33,749 nucleotides of DNA from Pseudomonadota bacterium (GTDB taxonomy: Bacteria > Pseudomonadota > Alphaproteobacteria > Acetobacterales > Acetobacteraceae). The notes beneath the pieces are model-generated. The model ran no database searches and was not told the DNA's origin. It saw only the letters and a list, made by a program, of their open reading frames with translations. Each line of letters opens with the position of its first letter. Positions within the stretch are counted from its first letter, which is position 1. The stretch spans positions 1 through 33,749 of the forward strand of contig JAJZCG010000026.1 in assembly GCA_021846225.1 (NCBI GenBank), read 5' to 3'. Below are positions 1 through 8,106 of this stretch, piece after piece. Made by a program: the position numbers and the translations under genes.

Positions 1-98
1 TTTATGGGCCAGATGGCAAAGGCACCGCAGCCTTCTCCGACTTCGGCATCGAAAACCTGGAGGATATCATCAGAGAACGACGACACCTGAAAAAGTAA
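1..98 (+). CDS. 3' tail of an unrecognised protein (partial)
   Basis: An open frame enters from the left edge (first full codon at 3) and ends with TAA at 96-98, giving about 31 C-terminal residues that read YGPDGKGTAAFSDFGIENL and end in RERRHLKK. I do not recognise the family. The tail is rich in charged residues and ends 12 bases before the stop of the convergent truncated toxin gene, so the two were probably joined by a deletion or recombination event. Too little is present to assign a function. Confidence 0.45.
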   Translation, partial: YGPDGKGTAAFSDFGIENLEDIIRERRHLKK

Positions 99-110
99 GG
101 CCCGCGTCAT

Positions 111-413
111 TCACCGGATGCATACGTCCGTTGCGAGTTGCCCGAGCAGAATACACGGCACCGGGTTCGGCGGTTGTCCCGTGCGGATCGCGCGCGGCAG
201 GCTGGCTGGCACAATGGCGGTGGGTGCCAAGCCGTAATAGCCAACCACTCTGCCCTGCACATGGATGGCCATGACCACCGTGAACCCCTTTTGCTGGTTG
301 GCCAGCGCCCGCGTCTTCAACCAGTGGTCGAGCGATGGCTTGCCGCAGAAGAATTGGGATACATTGTGACCGGCATTCAGCAGTTCAGGCACGGAGAGCG
401 GAGGCTCCGCCAT
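111..413 (-). pseudogene. Truncated GNAT-family toxin (TacT/KacT-like)
   Basis: TacT-type toxins are GNAT acetyltransferases that acetylate the amino group of charged tRNAs and stop translation. The first 90 or so residues fit the family: CGKPSLDHWLKTRAL near the N-terminus, a VVGYYGLAP strand, a LPRAIR segment and the start of the LGQLATD strand. The frame then changes to VCIR and stops. Full-length members continue with an R/Q-x-x-G-x-G acetyl-CoA pyrophosphate loop and a C-terminal half of about 70 residues, both absent here, so the toxin should be inactive. The ATG at 411-413 overlaps the antitoxin stop (TGATG); a GTG at 440 is an alternative start. The break lies near 125-130, close to the unrelated tail at 1-98. 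Confidence 0.75.
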
Positions 414-736
414 CAGCGCTTTGCCGTTGTCTTCTCCCACGGCGCCCTGCGGCGAAGGGATGCCACCATTTCCGGCACGGGCGCGGCAGGCGCGGAGACA
501 GCTTGAATAAACGCCTCAAACCCCTCTGCGCTCATACGCACCAGCGTGCTTTCCATAAGCACTTCCTCGGCGGCCCGCACCGCAGCCTCACGCACAAAAT
601 CCGTGCGCGAGCGCCCGCGCAAATCAGCGGCACGGTCGATGATGGCGATGTCACCTTCCGGCAGCCGCATCGACAGCGGATGGTCCTTGCGCTTGGCTGT
701 GGTGGTCATGGCTGAGGCTTTTGTCATGGGATACAT
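413..736 (-). CDS. DUF1778 (TacA-like) ribbon-helix-helix antitoxin
   Basis: This is the antitoxin partner of the GNAT toxin fragment. DUF1778 proteins bind their promoter through an N-terminal ribbon-helix-helix and neutralise the toxin with the C-terminal tail. Visible are the RHH strand and helices (LSMRLPEGDIAIIDRAADL, then GRSRTDFVREAA) and a C-terminal region with the FEAFIQAVSAP toxin-binding-like segment. Starts are possible at 736, 727 and 709; none has a clear Shine-Dalgarno sequence, and the RHH domain is complete with any of them. It lies 45 bp downstream of the relaxase gene on the same strand. With its toxin truncated it may persist only as a repressor or an anti-addiction protein. 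Confidence 0.75.
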   Translation of the reverse strand: MYPMTKASAMTTTAKRKDHPLSMRLPEGDIAIIDRAADLRGRSRTDFVREAAVRAAEEVLMESTLVRMSAEGFEAFIQAVSAPAAPVPEMVASLRRRAPWEKTTAKR

Positions 737-751
737 ATAGATCGTGGTAGC

Positions 752-760
752 GCATTATGC
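752..760. promoter_or_regulatory. Small palindrome upstream of the DUF1778 antitoxin
   Basis: GCATTATGC is an odd-length palindrome located 15 bp upstream of the first possible antitoxin start. RHH antitoxins normally autoregulate by binding short dyads at this place, so it is a candidate operator. Its short length makes chance occurrence quite possible. Confidence 0.25.
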
Positions 761-781
761 AATACAACCTAGTTGCTTCGC

Positions 782-3700
782 TCATCGGCCGTGCCGCCTC
801 GTTTGCTTCCGCTGCTCCATGTGATCCCGCCAATCTTGGCCTCGTTGCCCGACCTGATGCCAGAATTCCGCCTCGCTCTGACGATTGACCAACGGGCGAC
901 GGGCCACCCTGGCCAAGAGTTCTGCCACATCCGCGCCGATACGGGCAACACGCGCCAATGCCCCGCCATGACGGCGCAATTGCGCAGCCAAACCAGGCAA
1001 AATATCGGCGAACGCCTGTGCAACCCGGCGGCTCATCAACCCCTCAGCCAGCATCGACGGTTGATCCTGGACATCCCTCAGCACTTCGGCTGCCTGGTGA
1101 ACCCTCTGCATTGCCTGAACCGCGCCACGCCGTAGGCCAACGGCACGATCGATCAATACCAGCGCCGCCTCCTTCTCAGGCGCTTGAGCAAAATTACGGA
1201 TGATGTTGTTCAACAGATCACCGCACCCAATCTCCCGCCGGTCGCCCAATGACCGCCGCGCAATCACATCAGCCCGCTCCGCCCCCTCCGATGTCACGAT
1301 AAAACTCTGCTCCCGATGCCGGCTGCCCGATGTATAGGCCCCGAACGCCGAGACCAGCTTCGTGCCGGCCGGCATCGCATGAATATGCTCCGTCACGGTG
1401 GTGCCCTGCGCGGTATTTGTGGTCAGCGCATCGCCATAGGCCAACTGAACTCTGCCGCTGGCGCCATCGCGCAAGCTCTCCCAGGCAACCACCCCTTCGC
1501 GGCCCGCATTGTTCCTCAAGGTCAGCCCGGTGGCGTCGACCGCTATAATTTCCAGCACTGACCCGTTGCGGCCGATATTCCCCACCGTGCCGGTTTCCGT
1601 GAATTTGGCATTTACACGCCGGAACAGGCGCACCCGATCCCCCACGGCCAGCGCCAATTCATAGTCCCGCTCCCCTGCACCGTCGGTAGCTTTGACCGTG
1701 ATCTGATCCGGCCCAATGTCTCCAATGGTCCGGCGCTGCTGGCGGATGGCCTGGCTGATATCATGCGCCTCCGCGTTACTCGGCGCGCTCACCGATATCG
1801 TGAAGTCCGACCGATCGCGGTTCGCCTCAAACCGCTGCCGCCAAAGTGCAGCGACATGTTCGACCGCCTCCTCATACCCACCTGGCACGATCCGCAACGT
1901 GCCGTTCGCATCCTTGCGGCGTATCGCCTCTTCCGTCTGGCCATTGCGCAACATCAGCACGGTCTCGCGCTCTTCCTCCGCTTTCTGCCTAACCGAAGAG
2001 CCCAATTCCGGCACTTTCTCAGCGCCCAGGGCCCGGCGCAGCAGCTCGATCACCGGCCCGGCCTCTACCGCCTGCATCTGCTTCGGATCGCCGATCATCA
2101 CCAGCTGAAATTTTCTCTCTGCCTGCGCCGCCATGAGCGCGTTTAATTGACGTGTGCCGAGCAGCCCCACCTCATCGACGACCACGACAGAGTTACGGCC
2201 GAGGACCAGTGTTTCCCGCTCCACCCCCCGCAGGAACGCAGTGACAGCCCTGGTGTTACCCGTGGAAATCCCGGCTTCCGCCAGATCATCCGATTGCCGC
2301 CAAGCCAGGGCGATGCCGTGGACCACCCTGCCATCCGCCTGCCAGGCACGGACCAAGGGTTTCAGCAATGTGCTCTTGCCGGAGCCCGCCACGCCGATCG
2401 CCAGCCCCACCCGGCCACCAGCACCCAGCTGGTCGATGATCCGCCGCTGCGCCCTGCCATGCGCGCTGGTAAAATCGATCTCCGGGAACGCAGCCGCCGC
2501 CGCCGCGATGGCTTTGGACGACAGCGCGGCGCTGCGGTCCCGCGCCCCGGCCCGCGCCGTCTCAACGAGCGTTTGCTCCGCACGAAGCTCGAGCGTCGTG
2601 GTCACTGCCACCCGGTCCCTGCCCTGGCGCCCCGGTACACGCCCCCAGATCAACGCGGCGTTCTCACCCCGGCGCTGAACACCGCGTTCACGGAAAGCCC
2701 GTGTGATGGCATCGACATCGCTTGCCTCGCCAATCCCCGCGGCGATCAGCCCCTTGGCGGCGGCGATACGAGCGTCCGCACCATCAATCACCGCCCGCCG
2801 GTCGAATTGCCTGCCCAGCAACGGTAGAGCAGCCTGAAAGGCGGCCTCCAGACGCTGCTCACGGCTGGGCAGGGGCGCTATATCATCCGGACGCAGCACG
2901 CTCCGGTGCTCATATCCCAGCCGCGTCGCCGTCGCCTGCCAAGCCGCGAGGTCGCTCACATCATCGCTTTTGGCCTCGCGCGGGTTCTGCACCCCGGCTT
3001 TCAGCAACGCGATTTTCCGGGCTGGGGACAGTGTTTCCCAATCAAGGCCAAGGGATTGTGCATAGGCCCGTGCGGCTGCGGCGCCGCCCATGGTCCGTTT
3101 GCTGAATTGCGCGACAACGCCCTCCGGCACCGCAGAGAGTTTGGCCATCTCGGTCCGGGCATCAAGCTCCACCGCCACGCCATGCGCGCGCAGATGATTG
3201 GCGAGATAGGCCTGATACAGCGCACCCCATTCATGAATCCGCCCCTCAAGCAGCGCCAAATTGATACTGCCCACCCGCCCGCTCGGCGTTTCCACGATGT
3301 TGAACACCGCAACATGAGTGTGCATCTGCATGTCGCCCGGTGCGCGGCCCTGCGTCCCAGTGAGCATGTGCAACTCCGTGACCGGCTGGCCCTGCTCGTT
3401 TTCCCGCACGATCTCAACCGTTGGCCGGGCCGCGTAATGATCGAAGGACACCCAGCCGATGGCACCGGCCTCATACCCCCGTTTCGCGGCATCCCCGATC
3501 GAGGCGTGGCCGATTTCGTGCTCGATGACGGCCATGACATTGTCAATGGCGTCTCGATGCGCCTGATGCAAAATCGCCTGTTCAGCTTTGGTCGGGGCAA
3601 AGGCCCAGGCGATGGAGAGCGATTTGGGCGCGGAGAAGGTCAGATCGATATAGCCAATCCGCGTCTTGGCGGCTTCCAGAATGCTCCGGTATTGGCGGGC

Positions 3701-4573
3701 ACTTAACGCCCGCCCCTCGGCATCACGCCCGGCCAGAATATGCGTCCGCTGTTCAGGGGAAAGCGTCCTGTCTTTAACACCCAAGCCCGAGAGCAAACGC
3801 CTTGCTGCCCGCACAACTTCCTCGGCGGGCAACGCTTCACCGTTCACCTTCCGCCCCGCCAGCATCCGCGCCAATTCTTCGGGCGTTGGCACCCGCGCTG
3901 CGTCCAAGCCAAAAATCTGCGCCAATGGCAGGCTCGAGGCACGCTGTACCCGGCCCTCAATGGCACCGCCATCGGCGCGTTGTCCGTTCAACAGGCACGC
4001 CACCTCATCCGGCTTCAGCCCGCGATGCGGCTCAACCCCCAGCCGCCGCGCCAGCATCGGGTTCATGTCCCGCCGCGGCGCTGCCGTCGCACTGCTACGA
4101 TCTGGTGCAACGGCGGCCTCAGCCATCGCAGCGTCCAAGCGCCTCTCTTGGTCGTCTGCCCCCACACCGCCCCCTTCGCTGGCTGGTCTCGCCCCAGACA
4201 ACCGAACCTGACAGGCCAGCGCCTCTTCACGGCCCACCAGCCCCGCCGCCGCGAAAGCTGCCAGGGCACGTAAGATCAGTTCATCCCGCTCGTCACCCGG
4301 GTCAGCGGTAAGCGTGACACCGCTCTCGGCGAGACGCTCTGCTTCCATCCGCACCAGCCCATCCAGCGTTTCCGCCGCCAGAGGCGCTCCACCGGCCATG
4401 AACCGGCCGTAGCGCGAGGCGGCGGCATCGGCGAGCGTCGGCGGCGTCACGCCCTGCTCATAATATTCCGCCATCGCCGCCATCTCGGGCGACAAAGTCT
4501 GCTGGAGCAAATGCTCGCTCATGAACCGCGCCGCTGCCGGCGCTCCCGCCGCTCCGGTGCGATAAGTCAGCAT
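782..4573 (-). CDS. MobF-family relaxase/helicase (TrwC/TraI-like)
   Basis: The relaxase nicks one strand at oriT, stays covalently attached to the 5' end and unwinds DNA for transfer. At 1263 aa it has the full MobF layout. A YYE motif at Y37-Y38 is the likely catalytic tyrosine pair. The conserved IGYIDLTFSAPKSLS block follows at about residues 307-321, then the metal-binding HxH at H418/H420 in MQMHTHVAVFN. The C-terminal half is a RecD-like helicase with Walker A GVAGSGKST near 726, Walker B VVVVDEVG near 800, and a later motif reading VQLAYGDALTTNTAQG. Compared with TrwC or F TraI, more than 200 extra residues separate the tyrosines from the relaxase body. The ATG directly abuts the stop of the preceding small gene, so the gene is probably translationally coupled. 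It is the last gene of the transfer operon. Confidence 0.93.
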   Translation of the reverse strand: MLTYRTGAAGAPAAARFMSEHLLQQTLSPEMAAMAEYYEQGVTPPTLADAAASRYGRFMAGGAPLAAETLDGLVRMEAERLAESGVTLTADPGDERDELILRALAAFAAAGLVGREEALACQVRLSGARPASEGGGVGADDQERRLDAAMAEAAVAPDRSSATAAPRRDMNPMLARRLGVEPHRGLKPDEVACLLNGQRADGGAIEGRVQRASSLPLAQIFGLDAARVPTPEELARMLAGRKVNGEALPAEEVVRAARRLLSGLGVKDRTLSPEQRTHILAGRDAEGRALSARQYRSILEAAKTRIGYIDLTFSAPKSLSIAWAFAPTKAEQAILHQAHRDAIDNVMAVIEHEIGHASIGDAAKRGYEAGAIGWVSFDHYAARPTVEIVRENEQGQPVTELHMLTGTQGRAPGDMQMHTHVAVFNIVETPSGRVGSINLALLEGRIHEWGALYQAYLANHLRAHGVAVELDARTEMAKLSAVPEGVVAQFSKRTMGGAAAARAYAQSLGLDWETLSPARKIALLKAGVQNPREAKSDDVSDLAAWQATATRLGYEHRSVLRPDDIAPLPSREQRLEAAFQAALPLLGRQFDRRAVIDGADARIAAAKGLIAAGIGEASDVDAITRAFRERGVQRRGENAALIWGRVPGRQGRDRVAVTTTLELRAEQTLVETARAGARDRSAALSSKAIAAAAAAFPEIDFTSAHGRAQRRIIDQLGAGGRVGLAIGVAGSGKSTLLKPLVRAWQADGRVVHGIALAWRQSDDLAEAGISTGNTRAVTAFLRGVERETLVLGRNSVVVVDEVGLLGTRQLNALMAAQAERKFQLVMIGDPKQMQAVEAGPVIELLRRALGAEKVPELGSSVRQKAEEERETVLMLRNGQTEEAIRRKDANGTLRIVPGGYEEAVEHVAALWRQRFEANRDRSDFTISVSAPSNAEAHDISQAIRQQRRTIGDIGPDQITVKATDGAGERDYELALAVGDRVRLFRRVNAKFTETGTVGNIGRNGSVLEIIAVDATGLTLRNNAGREGVVAWESLRDGASGRVQLAYGDALTTNTAQGTTVTEHIHAMPAGTKLVSAFGAYTSGSRHREQSFIVTSEGAERADVIARRSLGDRREIGCGDLLNNIIRNFAQAPEKEAALVLIDRAVGLRRGAVQAMQRVHQAAEVLRDVQDQPSMLAEGLMSRRVAQAFADILPGLAAQLRRHGGALARVARIGADVAELLARVARRPLVNRQSEAEFWHQVGQRGQDWRDHMEQRKQTRRHGR

Positions 4574-4948
4574 TCAGCCGCCCTTGCCATCCATGGCCGG
4601 GCCCTGCTGCCAGTCCGGCCCGTTGGGATCGGGCAGCCCTTCGCCGGGCGGCACGCCAAAAGCGACGCTGAGAAGCTGTGCCAGCCCGTCAAACTTCCGT
4701 TCCACATCGCCAACCGAGGCATCAAGATCCATGATCGCGGCAGTCAGGCCCTGCAGGGTTTTGAGCAACGGCGATGGCGCAGAGTCCTCAGCTGCAAATT
4801 CACCGAGCTTGCGCAGCAAGATGGTCTGGACATGCAGCGTATCGAGCATCAACCCCAACGCGCCATTCATCGCCGCCTGCCCGGCATCAAGCGCGGCCAG
4901 CCGTGTGGCAATTGCCTCCAGGGACAAAGGCGATGCTGGGGGCGGCAC
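4574..4948 (-). CDS. Small protein encoded immediately before the relaxase
   Basis: I do not recognise this family. The protein is about 124 aa, acidic and mostly helical in appearance (LEAIATRLAALDAGQAAMN, LLKTLQGLTAAIMDLDASV), with heptad-like leucines suggesting a coiled coil and a Gly/Pro-rich tail. A TTG at 4954 is possible, but the GAGG element at about 4955-4958 is correctly spaced (6 nt) only for the GTG at 4946-4948, which I prefer. Its stop is adjacent to the relaxase ATG. Position between virD4 and the relaxase suggests a relaxosome accessory role, by analogy with the accessory genes of other Mob modules; that is inference. Confidence 0.6.
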   Translation of the reverse strand: MPPPASPLSLEAIATRLAALDAGQAAMNGALGLMLDTLHVQTILLRKLGEFAAEDSAPSPLLKTLQGLTAAIMDLDASVGDVERKFDGLAQLLSVAFGVPPGEGLPDPNGPDWQQGPAMDGKGG

Positions 4949-4967
4949 TCTCAACCTCTGCCGTGTC

Positions 4968-5192
4968 TCACGGTGTCAGCCGCCGCCGGTGCGCCACGTC
5001 CAAGGGCGGCGCGTCCAGATCATTGAGCGTTGGCTGGCGTGCGCTGTCAGGGATACGCGTTTCCGCCCGCGCATCGCGCAGCAGGCTCGCCGCCCGGGCC
5101 AGGGCGGCATTCTTCTCCGGCGTGGATTTACTGGCCACCGAAAGCCAGTACGCGGCGGCGGCGCGGTCGAGATCGGCGTCTATTTCTGACAT
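4968..5192 (-). CDS. Small hypothetical protein between virD4 and relaxase
   Basis: A 74-aa protein starting MSEIDADLDRAAAAYW. A longer frame exists upstream, but AAGGAG lies 9 bases before the ATG at 5190-5192 and fixes this start. The N-terminal half is helical and alanine-rich; the C-terminal half is polar and proline/arginine-rich, ending RRRLTP. No known domain is evident. It sits 25 bp after virD4 and 19 bp before the next small gene, on the same strand, so it belongs to the transfer operon. Confidence 0.6.
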   Translation of the reverse strand: MSEIDADLDRAAAAYWLSVASKSTPEKNAALARAASLLRDARAETRIPDSARQPTLNDLDAPPLDVAHRRRLTP

Positions 5193-5217
5193 CGGTTCAT
5201 GCTCCTTGCTGGTGTGG

Positions 5218-7062
5218 TTACTGGTTGGGACCGGTCTGAGACCCCGGCTTGTGGAAGCGGTTCGCGGCAACCCGCGCCCGCATCTCCGGCCGCCTAAAAT
5301 AAATCGCCCGCCCACAACGCAACGGGGCCATGCCGCGCGCGAGGACAAACATCTCGTCATCGCGCACATCATGCATCAGCTCCGCCTTGCGGATCAGCGG
5401 CCGCCCTATCTCGTGATAGGAAATATTCGAACCACGCGAGAGCGAGGAGGATTGCATGGCCTTGCCGGATTTGCCGGTATTCATTCCCTCGGAACTCGCC
5501 ATCACCCCGTAGGTGCCAAAGGAGTTTTCCAACTCGGTGGCGGTATCGAGATCCTGCACCGCCGCGTAGCAACGATAGGAGACGCCGTCATACCAGGAAC
5601 GTTTACCCTGCTCGCCCCATTGCTCGACGATCTGCCCGCTCGACTGGTAGAGCAACTGCATGGTGATGCCGTATTTGCGCCCGGCATCGCGCGCGGTCTC
5701 CAGAATTTTCATGTAACCAAGCCGCGCCGCCTCATCGAGTAGGAACAGCACCCGCCCCTGCATCGCGCCATCCGCCTCATACACGGCATTCAGCAATGCG
5801 CCGATGATGGTGCGCGAAATCCCTGGCTCTGTTTCCAGCGCCTTCAACGGCATTTTCAAAAAGATCGTCACCTTGCCATCCAGCAAGGCGGAAGTCTTAA
5901 AACTATTGCCCGAGACCAGATTGGCGAAGGCCGGGTTGGCCAGCCACGTCGTCAATTCAGCGGCGCTGCCGATCACCCCGCTAAACGTCTCATCCACCAG
6001 CCCGCATACCGGCCCGGCGAGCTGGCGCGCATAGGCGCTGGGGCTCGCCTCAAAAATTCCCCGCAGCACGGCGCGGACTTCATTGACGGGCATGGCAATC
6101 GCATGGCGCACGGCGCGCAGGGTCTTGAGCTTGGCCGGCGCCGTCTGGTCGAACAGAATATGGGCCAAAAAGCAGCGCACCACATTGCGCGCCATGCTAT
6201 CGAAAAAATCATCTTTTTTGGCCGCTGGCTTGGTATCCCCGCAGACCCAGGCGACGACGGAATCGATATTCGTTGCCGCCAGCGGCGAGGCGGTGTCGAT
6301 CCAGTCCAGCACGTTGAAGCCGGTCCGCGCACGCGGGTCGAGCTCATACACCGCTTGCCCCATCGCCTTGCGCGCATCCCGCAGCATAGGTGCCAGTTCG
6401 CCGGCCGGGTCGAGAATGACGGCGGCCCCGGTCCAATGGAGCAGGGTCGAGATCGCCGTGGTGGTCTTGTAGCCACCGCTTCCAATGATCATCAGCGAAT
6501 GGGTCGGCCCCTCACGGCACGGATCGATCAGCAACGGTGCCTGTCCGCCCTGCCCCCAGCTTCTGGCATCGTGCGGGTCAAAACGTCGCGCCGCCATTTT
6601 ATCCTGATCGACCCGGTAGGCCTCGCCAACCACGATGCCACCGAAAACCGGGTTGGGCCCTGGGAACCGTTCGCACGCCGCCGACATCGCCATCCAGGCA
6701 GCGCGGCCATGATTATCCGTCACCGCCAGCGGCGATTTGACGATGCCGCCAAAGAGCGGCCGCCGGAGTTTTGGCCCCACCACCTGCTGGCTGCGATAGA
6801 TGAGTGCCGCGATCATCAGCACGGGCGGCAGGACGCCCACCCCGGCACCGATTTTAAGCCAAAGCGCCACGCGCGGGTTGCCGTCAAAATTCAACGCATA
6901 GAGCCACCATTGCCAGAATGGCTGTGGAAACGCATGCAGCAGCCCGGTGCCCAGCAAGAACACGAAGGACGCCACCACGGTCCAGGCAATCAGCGCCAGG
7001 ATAACGCCAAAGCCGATTTTGACGATAAGCTGGCCGGTTTGCTCTGAGATCGTGATGCTCAT
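5218..7062 (-). CDS. virD4: Type IV coupling protein (VirD4/TraG family ATPase)
   Basis: This ATPase docks the relaxosome onto the secretion channel at the inner membrane. The 614-aa protein has two N-terminal membrane segments (about residues 15-40 and 65-87), a periplasmic-like stretch between them, and a cytoplasmic nucleotide-binding domain. The Walker A region at about 192-200 reads IGSGGYKTTT, with Tyr where Gly or Ser is more common; VirD4 proteins tolerate this. Walker B is LFLLDEAARLG at about 440, followed by the characteristic TARDAGRKYGI and LLYQSSGQI segments. The start ATG lies 3 bp after the virB11 stop. It follows virB11, as expected in a VirB/VirD4 operon, and precedes the relaxase region. 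Confidence 0.95.
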   Translation of the reverse strand: MSITISEQTGQLIVKIGFGVILALIAWTVVASFVFLLGTGLLHAFPQPFWQWWLYALNFDGNPRVALWLKIGAGVGVLPPVLMIAALIYRSQQVVGPKLRRPLFGGIVKSPLAVTDNHGRAAWMAMSAACERFPGPNPVFGGIVVGEAYRVDQDKMAARRFDPHDARSWGQGGQAPLLIDPCREGPTHSLMIIGSGGYKTTTAISTLLHWTGAAVILDPAGELAPMLRDARKAMGQAVYELDPRARTGFNVLDWIDTASPLAATNIDSVVAWVCGDTKPAAKKDDFFDSMARNVVRCFLAHILFDQTAPAKLKTLRAVRHAIAMPVNEVRAVLRGIFEASPSAYARQLAGPVCGLVDETFSGVIGSAAELTTWLANPAFANLVSGNSFKTSALLDGKVTIFLKMPLKALETEPGISRTIIGALLNAVYEADGAMQGRVLFLLDEAARLGYMKILETARDAGRKYGITMQLLYQSSGQIVEQWGEQGKRSWYDGVSYRCYAAVQDLDTATELENSFGTYGVMASSEGMNTGKSGKAMQSSSLSRGSNISYHEIGRPLIRKAELMHDVRDDEMFVLARGMAPLRCGRAIYFRRPEMRARVAANRFHKPGSQTGPNQ

Positions 7063-7065
7063 GAT

Positions 7066-8106
7066 TCATGCCGCCCGCAGCAAATGCACAGCACTCTCGC
7101 CGCGGCGCGCAGCGTCAGCGGCGAACCACACCTCGCCAATCTCGTAGACCGCGCCATCATTATGGAAGGGGATGATCAGATCAACGGCGGCGGATAAAAA
7201 CTCCATCAGCGTCTTGTCATCCCACCTGCCACCCTGCGGGCTGCCCTTCACCAGCGCGAACAAACGCCTGAAAGCCTGTTCGGGATCGCGGCCATGGATG
7301 GTGGTGATCGAACCCGGATGGCCGGAGACAATTTCGTTGATGTAGGTCCAGGCGGCGTCATCGCGCAGCTCCTGCAGAAGGATCCGATCCGGCTTCATCC
7401 GCAGGCTGGCCTGCAGCAGCATCTCCGGCGTCACCCGCGCTGAACCGATATTATCCTTGGCATAGAGCAGCCGGACATGATTGGGCTGGGGTATGACCAG
7501 CTCCAGCGTGTCCTCAATGGTGATGAGGCGTTCATGGGCCGGGATGGCGCTGATCAGCGTTTTACTCATCGTCGTCTTACCCGAGCCGGTGGCGCCGCAG
7601 AGCAGGATGGTCAGACGCGCCTGCACCGCACGTTCCAGGAAGCTCTTGATGTCCCCGGCATCGTACAAAGCAAGCAAGGCGGCATAATCCCGCTGCGCCG
7701 CTTGCTTGCGGCTGGCCCAGTTATTCCAGCCCGCTACCCTATAGCGGCTGGCCAGCACCTCAAGCAGCGCCACCGTTTGCCCAGGTTTGCGGATGGTGAT
7801 GCTGAGCGTACCTGCGGGAACGGCGGGCGGCATGCAGATTTGCAACCGCTCGCCGCCCGGCAACTCGGTGGCGCAAAGCGGGCTGCGCGGCCCGACATCC
7901 TGCTTACGCAATGCACCTGCCAGCGTGGCGATATCCTCGAGGGCGGCATAATCGAGCGGAACGGCATCCATACGGAACTGGCCGCGCTGGCGCACAAACA
8001 GCTCGCCGGGCCGGTTGATGCAAATCTCCTCCGTGGCCGGATCATCCAGCCAGGTGCTGAGCGGCTGCATCAGATAATTCAGCAATTGTGCCGCCTCACC
8101 CGCCAT
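7066..8106 (-). CDS. virB11: VirB11 hexameric traffic ATPase
   Basis: VirB11 is the cytoplasmic hexameric ATPase that switches the machine between pilus assembly and DNA transfer. I chose the ATG at 8104-8106 (MAGEAAQLLNYLM, 346 aa) because the upstream extension is only the shadow of virB10 coding sequence. Visible are the N-terminal domain with TEEICINRPGELFV, Walker A GATGSGKTT at about 168-176, an Asp box (TIEDTLEL), a Walker B region around LLQELRDD at about 241, and the His box GHPGSITTIHG at about 262. The start overlaps the end of virB10 by 11 bp, which points to coupled translation. Confidence 0.95.
   Translation of the reverse strand: MAGEAAQLLNYLMQPLSTWLDDPATEEICINRPGELFVRQRGQFRMDAVPLDYAALEDIATLAGALRKQDVGPRSPLCATELPGGERLQICMPPAVPAGTLSITIRKPGQTVALLEVLASRYRVAGWNNWASRKQAAQRDYAALLALYDAGDIKSFLERAVQARLTILLCGATGSGKTTMSKTLISAIPAHERLITIEDTLELVIPQPNHVRLLYAKDNIGSARVTPEMLLQASLRMKPDRILLQELRDDAAWTYINEIVSGHPGSITTIHGRDPEQAFRRLFALVKGSPQGGRWDDKTLMEFLSAAVDLIIPFHNDGAVYEIGEVWFAADAARRGESAVHLLRAA

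Noticed and set aside
2147-2827. 226-aa plus-strand open frame opposite the relaxase helicase domain
   Set aside because: It is a GC-rich shadow of the relaxase gene, which has full domain support; the shadow shows no family resemblance or ribosome site.
6103-7047. 314-aa plus-strand open frame opposite virD4
   Set aside because: Shadow of a well-supported coupling-protein gene; composition rich in Arg, His and Pro as expected of antisense frames.
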